Source: Nostoc sp. CHAB 5715 (GTDB taxonomy: Bacteria > Cyanobacteriota > Cyanobacteriia > Cyanobacteriales > Nostocaceae). Taken from it: a stretch of 11,304 nucleotides of DNA. The position numbers and the translations under genes were made by a program. How positions within the stretch are numbered: position 1 is the first letter of the stretch; each line of letters starts with the position of its first letter. The notes below the pieces were generated by a model. That model searched no databases, was not told where the DNA came from, and saw only the letters and a list, made by a program, of their open reading frames with translations. The DNA lies in the NCBI RefSeq assembly GCF_020829685.1, contig NZ_JAIVFR010000105.1, positions 1-11,304 of the forward strand, written 5' to 3'. Positions 1-6,204 of the stretch are shown here, in pieces.

Positions 1-144
1 ATGCGATCGCTTTTCTATCACTTCATCCACATTTTCCGGCGTGATCCCAAAAGCTTTTGCCCTCAACCCATCTGCTAACGCCGCTTCTCTTGCTTCCTGC
101 TTCCTCATCTCCCTCATCTCCCTCATCTCCCTCATCTCCCTCAT
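1..144 (-). CDS. Unrecognised charged protein, partial (runs off left edge)
   Basis: A minus-strand frame stays open from a TGA at 211-213 to base 1, so the 3' end lies outside the window. The last in-frame ATGs (144, 135, 126, 117, 108) all sit in the 9-nt tandem array, which reads Glu-Met-Arg over and over. A GTG at 153 is also possible. After the array the frame reads KQEAREAALADGLRAKAFGI and then TPENVDEVIEKRSH, a non-repetitive helical sequence that looks like real protein. GAGGGAG in the array could act as a Shine-Dalgarno sequence. I do not recognise the family. It could instead be the 3' part of an older gene whose front was replaced by the expanding repeat. That the frame is used at all is inference. 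Confidence 0.3.
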   Translation of the reverse strand, partial: MREMREMREMREMRKQEAREAALADGLRAKAFGITPENVDEVIEKRSH

Positions 145-249
145 CTCCCTCACTCCCTCATCTCCCTCATCTCCCTCATCTCCCTCATCTCCCTCATCTC
201 CCTCACTCCCTCATCTCCCTCATCTCCCTCATCTCCCTCACTCCCTCAT
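109..249. repeat. Short tandem repeat array, CTCCCTCAT x16 units
   Basis: There are sixteen head-to-tail units in 141 bp: thirteen of 9 nt (CTCCCTCAT) and three of 8 nt (CTCCCTCA) at 145-152, 198-205 and 233-240. Each 8-nt unit shifts the reading frame by one. The array follows the permease stop codon directly. Short tandemly repeated repetitive (STRR) sequences of this kind are typical of the intergenic regions of heterocystous cyanobacteria. Copy number is likely variable. Confidence 0.95.
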
Positions 250-271
250 CTCCCCCTGCCCCCTGCCTCCT

Positions 272-1564
272 TCATGGTACTTGGGCGATCGCTCGGCGAA
301 TTTTGTGCCAGATTAACCCTGCGACAATCAACCCTAAACCTACTTGCCAAATCGTAGATTCTACCCAGAAAGCGAGGAAAAGGCAACTTACTAGACCTAA
401 CCAACCTACCCATACAGGATAGAGTCGCTCTGATGGCGTAAGACGCAAGGCGGCGAAGCTGGTAATTGCGTAATAAATTAAAACACTAAAGGCACTAAAC
501 GACCAGGTAGTTTTGACATTACCCAACAGTACTAATAGAGCGATCGCTATTCCTACAAATATCACAGCCCAGTATGGGGTTGTCTGTTGTTGGTTAAGCC
601 GCGCTAAGAATTTTGGAGCATCTGAACGCCGTCCCATTGCCAGTAACACACGAGATAAGCCCAAAATCAGGTTCAATAGTACGCCTAGCATGGCTGTCAC
701 CGCACCAATCCCTAAAACCAAAGCACCACCGGAACCGGCAACGCTGCGGACTGCCACTTCTAGGGGCGCTGCCGTCTGCCCGGTGCTACTACCCAAGACA
801 TCTGCCCCCACAGCCCCAATACCAACTATCGCCACTGCCATGTAAAGCAACATTGTCAGCAGCAGACAGACAATCATCGCTTTAGGAATCGTTTCCCTTG
901 GGGAGCGTGCCTCCTCTCCCATTGTGGCAATGCGCCCATAACCTGTGTAGGCGACAAACATCAAGGCGCTAGCATGAAGTACTGCTGCTGGGGAGGTTCT
1001 GAAAAAAGGTGTCAAATTCTCAATTCCCACTTCGGCAGCACGGGGTAGACAAGCCAGGATAAAGAAGCCTAAAGATAGCAGCGTTACCGACACAATCACC
1101 GTATTGGTAACATTAGAGCGGCGGATACCACTTAAGACAACCAACGTCATTATCACTACAGTTAAGAGAGCTGTAGGAACTACCCAACTGGAACTCAAAC
1201 CCCCAGTATTCAGTAAGTAACCAGCAAAACCTAAAGCGGCGGTTGCGGCTGAGGCAGTCTTTGCTACCAAAAACATCCAACCGGCGGTGAAGCCCAATGC
1301 GGGGGTAAGATATCTGTAACCATATTCATAAGTGCCACCACTGACAGCATGATTAGCTGCCAACTGGGCGCTGTTGAGTCCATTACAGGTGGCAACAATT
1401 GCCCCAATTGCTACCGCCAAAATTACCGCAGGCCCTGCAATCCCTGCTGCAATCCCGATAGTGACAAATACACCCGTCCCGACAATCGAACCCAGTCCCA
1501 TCAAGGTTGCACCAACAACCCCTAACTCTCGTTTCAGTTGGGGTGGAGAATTTGTGGCGGACAT
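272..1564 (-). CDS. APC-superfamily amino acid permease
   Basis: This 430-residue integral membrane protein is expected to import amino acids or related amines across the cytoplasmic membrane by cation-coupled symport or exchange. About twelve hydrophobic segments can be placed, roughly at residues 14-36, 45-66, 87-118, 127-147, 154-173, 190-215, 229-254, 279-310, 329-350, 354-375, 382-402 and 407-423. Segment 1 carries the family signature GLGSIVGTGVF, the unwound helix that binds the substrate backbone. Segment 6 (FVAYTGYGRIATMGEEARSP) matches the second conserved region and the loop after it. Length is normal for the family. The ATG at 1564 is preceded by AGGGAG at a spacing of 7 nt, which fixes the start. 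Substrate cannot be read from the sequence. The gene is divergent from the RHH-TOBE regulator and may be controlled by it (inference). Confidence 0.93.
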   Translation of the reverse strand: MSATNSPPQLKRELGVVGATLMGLGSIVGTGVFVTIGIAAGIAGPAVILAVAIGAIVATCNGLNSAQLAANHAVSGGTYEYGYRYLTPALGFTAGWMFLVAKTASAATAALGFAGYLLNTGGLSSSWVVPTALLTVVIMTLVVLSGIRRSNVTNTVIVSVTLLSLGFFILACLPRAAEVGIENLTPFFRTSPAAVLHASALMFVAYTGYGRIATMGEEARSPRETIPKAMIVCLLLTMLLYMAVAIVGIGAVGADVLGSSTGQTAAPLEVAVRSVAGSGGALVLGIGAVTAMLGVLLNLILGLSRVLLAMGRRSDAPKFLARLNQQQTTPYWAVIFVGIAIALLVLLGNVKTTWSFSAFSVLIYYAITSFAALRLTPSERLYPVWVGWLGLVSCLFLAFWVESTIWQVGLGLIVAGLIWHKIRRAIAQVP

Positions 1565-1639
1565 CTTTGATCTCCCTGTTTAGATTGTAAGATGTAGTGT
1601 TCATCAGTGAGGATATCACGACAGAAAGGTTTGCAGATA

Positions 1640-1668
1640 ATCATAATTTTGATCCCAATTTAAGTCAG
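1640..1668 (-). promoter_or_regulatory. Candidate sigma70-type promoter of the permease
   Basis: On the minus strand a -35 CTGACT (1663-1668) and a -10 TATGAT (1640-1645, 5 of 6 consensus bases) are separated by 17 nt. The expected start of transcription is about 70 nt upstream of the permease ATG. The palindrome at 1680-1696 lies just upstream of the -35 box. Confidence 0.4.
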
Positions 1669-1679
1669 CATAGATTTTA

Positions 1680-1696
1680 TACCAACTAAATTGGTA
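1680..1696. promoter_or_regulatory. Inverted repeat TACCAA-N5-TTGGTA, operator candidate
   Basis: Perfect 6-bp arms (1680-1685 and 1691-1696) with a 5-nt spacer, between the permease promoter candidate and the RHH-TOBE gene. The same half-site recurs in the palindrome at 1864-1883. RHH proteins bind repeated short half-sites, so autoregulation is plausible but is inferred only. Confidence 0.4.
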
Positions 1697-1712
1697 CAAA
1701 ATTAGCGATCGC

Positions 1713-1726
1713 ACTTAATATTAAGT
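1713..1726. promoter_or_regulatory. Perfect 14-bp palindrome ACTTAATATTAAGT
   Basis: The sequence is identical to its own reverse complement over 14 bp with no spacer. It lies in the shared permease/RHH-TOBE intergenic region, directly after a GCGATCGC site. It is a protein-binding site candidate; being AT-rich, it could also be chance. Confidence 0.35.
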
Positions 1727-1863
1727 AACAAATTGTTTTGTCCCTACAAAAAATAAATATTTATGTAGTTAAATGTATGGGATTAGTTGACGAATTCTCT
1801 ATAAAAATCAAGAAAATCCTTCCAAAAAAAATATTTTTATTAAAACAACACATCGAATTGATA

Positions 1864-1883
1864 CTTGGTAGAATCATACCAAG
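1864..1883. promoter_or_regulatory. Inverted repeat CTTGGTA-N6-TACCAAG, operator candidate
   Basis: Perfect 7-bp arms (1864-1870 and 1877-1883) with a 6-nt spacer, ending 22 nt before the ATG of the RHH-TOBE gene. A -10-like TAGAAT (1869-1874) overlaps the left arm and spacer, so a bound protein would block transcription or translation initiation. It shares TTGGTA/TACCAA with 1680-1696. Confidence 0.45.
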
Positions 1884-1905
1884 AATAACCAAAACTGATA
1901 ACATT

Positions 1906-2349
1906 ATGCCAAGAAAAGAACAAGGATGGGTTACATTTCAAACCTCAGAGGACGAGCGGAAGATTCTGGAGGAGTTCTGCGAACAGTCTCAACGCAGTAA
2001 GACTGAGATTCTGCGAGAACTCGTGCGTAGCCTTAATCAGCACTCATCAGCACCGATATCACCACCAATTCAGCAGGAGAAACAGGAATATATTTACACT
2101 CAAAAGCCTGAGATAGAAAGTAGTATTCAAAAGAAATCACTAAAAGTTAGCTCTCGCAATATTCTTAAAGGTGTTATTAAACGAGTTGTTTATGGAGCAG
2201 TTAATAGTGAGGTGACTTTAGAGATTATTCATAAAGTAGAATTAACCTCGATTATTACTAGAGCTTCCGCAGAAGAGTTGGAACTATCTGAGGGAAAAGA
2301 AGCTTATGCGGTCATTAAATCTAACGATATTGTCATTGCTAGAGAATAG
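1906..2349 (+). CDS. RHH-TOBE (molbindin-type) fusion, probable oxyanion-responsive regulator
   Basis: A 147-residue protein with two recognisable parts. Residues 7-44 (WVTFQTSEDERKILEEFCEQ and on to LRELVRSL) have the strand-helix-helix pattern of CopG/Arc-type ribbon-helix-helix DNA-binding domains. Residues 45-80 are a polar linker. Residues 82-145, beginning SSRNILKGVIKRVVYGAVN and ending YAVIKSNDIVIARE, are a TOBE/Mop domain of the molbindin type that binds molybdate or tungstate. ModE couples such domains to a winged helix; here the reader is RHH. An open frame continues upstream to a TTG at 1738, but that stretch is AT-rich, carries the palindromes and shows no domain, so ATG 1906 is preferred even though no clear Shine-Dalgarno sequence precedes it. 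The likely role is a dimeric repressor whose DNA binding responds to oxyanion. Targets are unknown; its own gene and the divergent permease are the nearest candidates. Confidence 0.85.
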   Translation: MPRKEQGWVTFQTSEDERKILEEFCEQSQRSKTEILRELVRSLNQHSSAPISPPIQQEKQEYIYTQKPEIESSIQKKSLKVSSRNILKGVIKRVVYGAVNSEVTLEIIHKVELTSIITRASAEELELSEGKEAYAVIKSNDIVIARE

Positions 2350-2446
2350 AAATACCTTGACTTTAGGCGTTGGACATTAAAAAGATGAATTATCACCACT
2401 AAAATTTTTGATCTGGGAAATCTGCAAGATAAATTAAGTATATATA

Positions 2447-2547
2447 TCATCAAGAGATGACTTTTGCTATTAGCAAGGAACTTCAGTTCCTTGCGGGGCA
2501 TGGCTTTTACGTTAATTTGACACCTATGCACCGCGATGCTAACCTAC
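2447..2547 (-). repeat. Dispersed palindromic repeat, copy A (truncated)
   Basis: Read on the minus strand, 2447-2521 matches 8654-8728 over 75 nt with no gaps and four mismatches. Similarity continues more weakly to 2547 (GTAGG...). It contains a hairpin with 9-bp arms GCAAGGAAC/GTTCCTTGC around a TTCA (minus strand TGAA) loop at 2473-2494, and a second stem at 2447-2460. The right half seen in copies B and C is missing. It sits between the convergent 3' ends of the RHH-TOBE and RTX genes and could serve as a bidirectional terminator. Nothing else is recognisable in the gap 2350-2578. Confidence 0.8.
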
Positions 2548-2578
2548 AGATGTTGACACAGATAACATTTGTATGCTC

Positions 2579-2905
2579 CTACGCTTGCACGACAAAATCT
2601 GATGCACTCAGAGTTGGCGAACCAGTGAGAGTTGCAAATAGACCGCCACTGCCAAAACCTGCTACACTGCCATTTTGGTTGTAGAACAACTGGCCACTCA
2701 CAGCGTCGTAGATAATTTTCGCCGTGCTAGTCGCCCCGGAACTGGTGATTTTAAAATCACTCTTCTTGCTAAAACCTGTTCCTGGAGTTGAAGCGATCGC
2801 ACTAAAAGTAGTTTTATCTAGAATAATCTTATCACCTTCGGAACTGTTGAAATCAGCGATCACATCTACACCAACAGCACTCAGGACAAAAGCAGCATCG
2901 GTGTT
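2579..2905 (-). pseudogene. C-terminal segment of the FG-GAP/RTX protein, beyond an in-frame TAG
   Basis: In the same frame as the large gene upstream, and directly after its TAG (2906-2908), the reading continues NTDAAFVLSAVGVDVIADFN and on for 108 residues to a second TAG at 2579. This is the usual closing block of cyanobacterial RTX/haemolysin-type calcium-binding proteins, with KIIYDAVSGQLFYNQNG and a glycine-rich GFGSGGLF near the end. Such tails normally carry the type I secretion information. It is therefore the missing end of the upstream gene rather than a gene of its own. An internal ATG (2863) gives a 94-residue ORF but has no good ribosome site. A single substitution (for instance TAT or CAG to TAG), a sequencing error or stop readthrough would explain it. 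Confidence 0.8.
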
Positions 2906-5137
2906 CTAAAGGAATTTGTCAGAACCTACACCACCAACCAGAATATCATTGCTTACACCACCCACAAGAGTATCATTGCCGAATCCACCGATGAGAATAT
3001 CATCACCTGACCCGCCTCGCAACAGGTCATTGCCACTCAAGCCATTGATAATATCATTACCCCCTTGACCATTAATCACATCATTGGAGTTATCAAAACC
3101 TGCGATATTATTGTTTAAGTCATTGAGGAAGGTGACAGTGTTTTTGTTGAAAATGCTAGCTTGAGTAGAGTTGGCATTCAAGACATCAAAGCTGTCGGCG
3201 ATGTTGCTTTGCCTATTAAACAGGATATTGCCAATCGCAGGGCTTGCTTGAGAAGCAAACAGATTATCGAGGTTTTCTAATTTGAAGTTTTGCAGAATGA
3301 CTTTGGTAGAAGCCACATTTTCAAAGGTAACTTCTGAGTTATTACCATTTTGAGTTAATTGCAGATTTTGGGCAGTTAAACCAATACCTGTAAATTGCAA
3401 GGTGTCAAAATTTGCAATGACTTGTGCTGAAGGATTTATACCTTTACCAACGCCACCAAAATCGGTGATAATGTCATTGCGATCGCCAAGGCGAATAAAA
3501 AAATTATCTTGACCGCCGTTGCCTGTTAGGGTATCGTCACCAGTTAACCCATCGATGATATTGTTGGTTGGTGAACCAAATAATTTATCTGCACCACGAG
3601 TTCCAGTCAGGTTGACAGAGGTGTTGCTACTAGGAATATTCGTTCCCCCAAACACCACATAGCTTTGCCCAGCACCTAGTGTCCCAATAATCAGGTCGTC
3701 AATGCCATCGTTGTTGATGTCCCCCGCATTGCTGACTGAGATGCCTGATTGGTCATATACTGCAATGCCGTTAATGAAAAAGCCATTAGTGCCATTCAAA
3801 TCAGAGAGGTTGAAGGTGCCGCCACTGCCCAGATTCCTCCCCCCAAACACTACATAGCTTTGCCCAGCATTAGAGATGCCGTTGGGGGAGGCAACAGGTG
3901 TCCCAATAATCAGGTCGTCAATGCCATCGTTGTTGATGTCCCCCGCATTGCTGACTGAGGAGCCTGAGTAGTCATTTGCTGCAATGCCGTTAATGAAAAA
4001 GCCATTAGTGCCATTCAAATCAGAGAGATTGAGGGTGCCGCCACTGCCCAGATTCGTCCCCCCAAACACTACATAGCTTTGCCCAGCACCGTTGCCCTTG
4101 GGAGAGGCAGTTGGTACCCCAATAATCAGGTCGTCAATGCCATCGTTATTGATGTCTCCCGCATTGCTGAGTGACCACTGTGAAAAGTAATTTTTTGCAA
4201 TGCCGTTAATGAAAAAGCCATTAGTGCCATTCAAATCAGAGAGGTTGAGGGTGCCGCCACTGCCCAGATTCCTCCCCCCAAACACTACATAGCTTTGCCC
4301 AGCATTACGGGGGTTGCCACCTACTGCCCCAATAATCAGGTCGTCAACGCCATCGTTGTTGATGTCCCCTGCATTGCTGACTGAGATGCCTGAGTAGTCA
4401 TATGCTGCAATGCCGTTAATGAAAAAGCCATTAGTGCCATTCAAATCAGAAAGGTTGAGGGTGCCGCCACTGCCCAGATTCTTGCCCCCAAACACTACAT
4501 AGCTTTGCCCAGCTTCAGAGTTGCCGTTGGCGGAGGCATACCCTGCCCCAATAATCAGGTCGTCAATGTCATCGTTGTTGATGTCCCCCGCATTGCTGAC
4601 AGACCAGCCTGAGTTGTCATTTGTTGCAATGCCGTTAATTTTAAAGCCATTAGTGCCATTCAAATCAGAGAGGTTGAAGGTGCCGCCACTGCCCAGATTC
4701 GTCCCCCCAAACACTACATAGCTTTGCCCAGCATAAAAGTTGCCGTTGGGGGAGACAAGTGGTACCCCAATAATCAGGTCGTCAATGCCATCGTTGTTGA
4801 TGTCCCCCGCATTGCTGACTGAGGAGCCTGAAGAGTCATTTGATGCAATGCCGTTAATTATAAAGCCATTAGTGCCATTCAAATCAGAGAGGTTGAGGGT
4901 GCCGCCACTGCCCAGATTTGTCCCCCCAAACACTACATAGCTTTGCCCAGGAAAATCTTTGCCGTTGTCATGGGCATATGCCCCAATAATCAGGTCATCA
5001 ATGCCATCGTTGTTGATGTCCCCCGCATTGCTGACTGAGTAGCCTGAGTTGTCATCTGCTGCAATGCCGTTAATTATAAAGCCATTAGTGCCATTCAAAT
5101 CAGAGAGGTTAAGGGAATTGAAGAATGAATTAGCCAT
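2906..5137 (-). CDS. FG-GAP (integrin-alpha-like) beta-propeller with RTX calcium-binding repeats
   Basis: This 743-residue protein was probably made for export and adhesion or surface binding. Residues 9 to about 500 hold seven repeats of 70-73 residues. Each has NLSDLNGTNGF, SNAGDINNDGIDDLIIG (a DxNxDGxxD calcium loop) and GQSYVVFGG, as in the seven-bladed integrin-alpha propeller. From about residue 508 an RTX-like stretch follows (GADKLFG...GDDTLTGNGG), then a linker, then from about 686 a run of GGxGxD nonapeptides up to the stop. There is no N-terminal signal peptide, which fits type I secretion via the C-terminus. AGGAGA five nt before the ATG supports the start. The frame ends at TAG just inside the RTX array, and its natural tail continues in frame to 2579. 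As it stands the product would lack the secretion end. It lies alone, 35 bp from a MITE-like element on its 5' side. Confidence 0.9.
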   Translation of the reverse strand: MANSFFNSLNLSDLNGTNGFIINGIAADDNSGYSVSNAGDINNDGIDDLIIGAYAHDNGKDFPGQSYVVFGGTNLGSGGTLNLSDLNGTNGFIINGIASNDSSGSSVSNAGDINNDGIDDLIIGVPLVSPNGNFYAGQSYVVFGGTNLGSGGTFNLSDLNGTNGFKINGIATNDNSGWSVSNAGDINNDDIDDLIIGAGYASANGNSEAGQSYVVFGGKNLGSGGTLNLSDLNGTNGFFINGIAAYDYSGISVSNAGDINNDGVDDLIIGAVGGNPRNAGQSYVVFGGRNLGSGGTLNLSDLNGTNGFFINGIAKNYFSQWSLSNAGDINNDGIDDLIIGVPTASPKGNGAGQSYVVFGGTNLGSGGTLNLSDLNGTNGFFINGIAANDYSGSSVSNAGDINNDGIDDLIIGTPVASPNGISNAGQSYVVFGGRNLGSGGTFNLSDLNGTNGFFINGIAVYDQSGISVSNAGDINNDGIDDLIIGTLGAGQSYVVFGGTNIPSSNTSVNLTGTRGADKLFGSPTNNIIDGLTGDDTLTGNGGQDNFFIRLGDRNDIITDFGGVGKGINPSAQVIANFDTLQFTGIGLTAQNLQLTQNGNNSEVTFENVASTKVILQNFKLENLDNLFASQASPAIGNILFNRQSNIADSFDVLNANSTQASIFNKNTVTFLNDLNNNIAGFDNSNDVINGQGGNDIINGLSGNDLLRGGSGDDILIGGFGNDTLVGGVSNDILVGGVGSDKFL
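3640..5113 (-). repeat. Seven coding tandem repeats of 210-219 bp
   Basis: A marker motif (gccattcaaa on the plus strand) recurs at 3791, 4010, 4226, 4436, 4655, 4874 and 5090, giving periods of 219, 216, 210, 219, 219 and 216 bp, all multiples of three. Large blocks are almost identical at DNA level between units, while a short stretch just before GQSYVVFGG varies in sequence and length. This points to recent duplication or gene conversion. Confidence 0.95.
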
Positions 5138-5171
5138 GATTTTCTCCTGTGTTTATTTATTGTTAGTCAGA

Positions 5172-5358
5172 GAGTGGGCCAGGGCTATTTCATTCTCATC
5201 TAGTCCGCCTCAGAATGAATTCTGAGTCTAATAGCGAAAGTCGTCTAAAGACGACTGAGAAAAAGTTCTAGTCCGTTTTAACGGACTTTAGCTAAAAGCC
5301 TGTGAACTTCAGTTCTGGGCGGTTTCTGTCTAGAACGAAATAGCCCTGGGGAGTGGGC
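5172..5358. mobile_element. MITE-like non-autonomous element with inverted ends and 8-bp target duplication
   Basis: CAGGGCTATTTCATTCT at 5180-5196 is matched in inverted orientation at 5332-5348 with one mismatch in 17. Directly outside lies GAGTGGGC as a direct repeat (5172-5179 and 5351-5358), as expected for an 8-bp target-site duplication; two G bases separate the right end from its copy. The interior has no ORF and consists of the hairpin repeat copy B. The parent transposase cannot be named from this window. The insertion lies 35 bp upstream of the FG-GAP/RTX start codon. Confidence 0.6.
5209..5322 (+). repeat. Dispersed palindromic repeat, copy B
   Basis: Four consecutive stems: CTCAGAAT/ATTCTGAG (5209-5226), AGTCGTC/GACGACT (5239-5256), AGTCCGTT/AACGGACT (5270-5287) and a weaker one around GAAC-TTCA-GTTC (5304-5315). 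Linkers such as CTAATAGCGAAAGTC and ACTTTAGCTA, and the GGGCGG end, are shared with copy C at 8702-8803. Stem sequences differ between copies but pairing is kept. Confidence 0.75.
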
Positions 5359-5438
5359 TTTAAGGTTCTAAGCTTGAAGTTCCGTGTTCATGAAAAGACA
5401 ACGGACAAGCAAAGGACCAGACAAGGGGATATTTCCCG

Positions 5439-5591
5439 TTATCCCCTTCGATGACTTGCACTATTTAAGAATTGCCAATTGACTGCTACTTCCACAACCA
5501 GGTAGGCTTTGGGTTTGTAGAATAACCGCTTATTCACTGTATCGTAGATAATGCGATCGCTATTACTACCCTCTAAAATTGGACTGCACAT
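5439..5591 (-). pseudogene. Remnant resembling an RTX protein tail
   Basis: A 50-codon minus-strand frame starts MCSPILEGSNSDRIIYDTVN and continues KRLFYKPKAYLVVEVAVNWQ to a TAA at 5439. The segment DRIIYDTVNKRLFYKPKA lines up with KIIYDAVSGQLFYNQNGS in the tail of the neighbouring RTX gene, a hallmark of that C-terminal block; the rest does not match. I read it as the decayed 3' end of a second RTX gene. A hairpin with 9-bp arms AAGGGGATA/TATCCCCTT (5423-5448) overlaps the stop. It could also be a chance ORF. Confidence 0.35.
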
Positions 5592-5593
5592 GA

Positions 5594-5626
5594 TAATTCG
5601 TAATTCGTAATTCGTAATTCGTAATT
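5594..5626. repeat. TAATTCG heptanucleotide array
   Basis: Four complete and one partial (TAATT) head-to-tail copies of a 7-mer. This is another STRR-type intergenic repeat of filamentous cyanobacteria. Confidence 0.95.
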
Positions 5627-6127
5627 AAGAAATTTAATTAGGAATTATGTTAGTAGCAGTCTTTGGGTATCATTTAGTCAAAGGACTTGACTTTTAAATC
5701 TTTAAAATACTTTGATATCCTTTAAAACACTTAGATACTCTGATGAATATGTAAGTAGTGTCAATAGGCTAAATGTAATTCTGGTAAAGTTATAGTTAAC
5801 TTTATAACGTGCAAAGTAAAGTTTTTGTGTAAGCGTAGCCCGCACTTCTCTACGAGACGCTGCGCGAACGACAAGCTCAGTGACCATCGTAGATATTGCT
5901 CTCTCCAGATTGTGTACGTATCTATCTAAAGATATAAATTATTGGTGAAAAATGAACATTACACGGGGATATGAAAGAGAACACGGAGATTTATCTTTGC
6001 CTCTCAGAATCTCTGCGTCTTCTTTGACAGCATTCTCTTCACTAAAGTTTTCTCATTTCGAGTCGTGTAAACTCTTTGAGTACGGTAAACCGTATTTGCT
6101 CGTTAGTTCCCAAAGATTAATTTAATT
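5627..6127. other. Intergenic stretch with no supported gene
   Basis: AT-rich, without an ORF of credible composition. It holds the GC-rich dispersed repeat at 5833-5884, a segment rich in ctctgcgtc-like sequence near 5990-6030 that is common in cyanobacterial spacers, and a small stem TACGGT/ACCGTA (6081-6094). A minus-strand frame at 5702-5887 translates the dispersed repeat and is not credible. Confidence 0.6.
5833..5884. repeat. GC-rich dispersed repeat (GCGTAGCCC ... CTCTACGAGACGCTGCGCG)
   Basis: A GC-rich island in AT-rich spacer. TTCTCTACGAGACGCTGCG with GAACG following belongs to a sequence type scattered through Nostoc-group genomes (recalled, not searched here). CGTAG (5834-5838) can pair with CTACG (5850-5854). 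Confidence 0.45.
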
Positions 6128-6143
6128 GTTAAGTTTAGTTACA
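6128..6143 (+). promoter_or_regulatory. HLR1-like site (RpaB box candidate) upstream of the HLIP gene
   Basis: GTTAAG-TTTA-GTTACA fits the cyanobacterial HLR1 layout (two GTTACA-type hexamers separated by four bases). The second hexamer is perfect and the first has four of six matches. HLIP genes are classic targets of the response regulator RpaB. The site lies 42 nt before the ATG at 6186. Confidence 0.35.
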
Positions 6144-6204
6144 TAAATAAAAAAATGCTGCAAACATTGCTAAACGGTAGAAATTATGAGAATCGGTAAT
6201 ATCC

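Noticed and set aside
41..422. Plus-strand ORFs rich in Ser-Leu-Ile and Ser-Pro
   Set aside because: They only translate the CTCCCTCAT array in different frames and share no start signal; low-complexity shadows.
1738..1905. N-terminal extension of the RHH-TOBE gene from TTG 1738
   Set aside because: AT-rich, no domain similarity, overlaps the palindromes; the RHH domain begins right after ATG 1906.
2457..2684. Plus-strand ORF of 75 residues
   Set aside because: Runs across dispersed repeat copy A and antisense to the RTX tail; composition not protein-like.
4521..4940. Two similar 66-residue plus-strand ORFs
   Set aside because: They are antisense readings of two FG-GAP repeat units, which explains their similarity.
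3640..5113. Regularly spaced repeats that might suggest a CRISPR-like array
   Set aside because: Units are 210-219 bp, multiples of three, and encode FG-GAP blades in one continuous frame.
5423..5448. GC-containing hairpin AAGGGGATA/TATCCCCTT as a terminator
   Set aside because: No T run follows on either strand and no intact gene ends there; kept only as a note on the RTX remnant.
5702..5887. Minus-strand ORF of 61 residues
   Set aside because: Its first third is the GC-rich dispersed repeat and the rest is AT-rich spacer; no ribosome site or domain.
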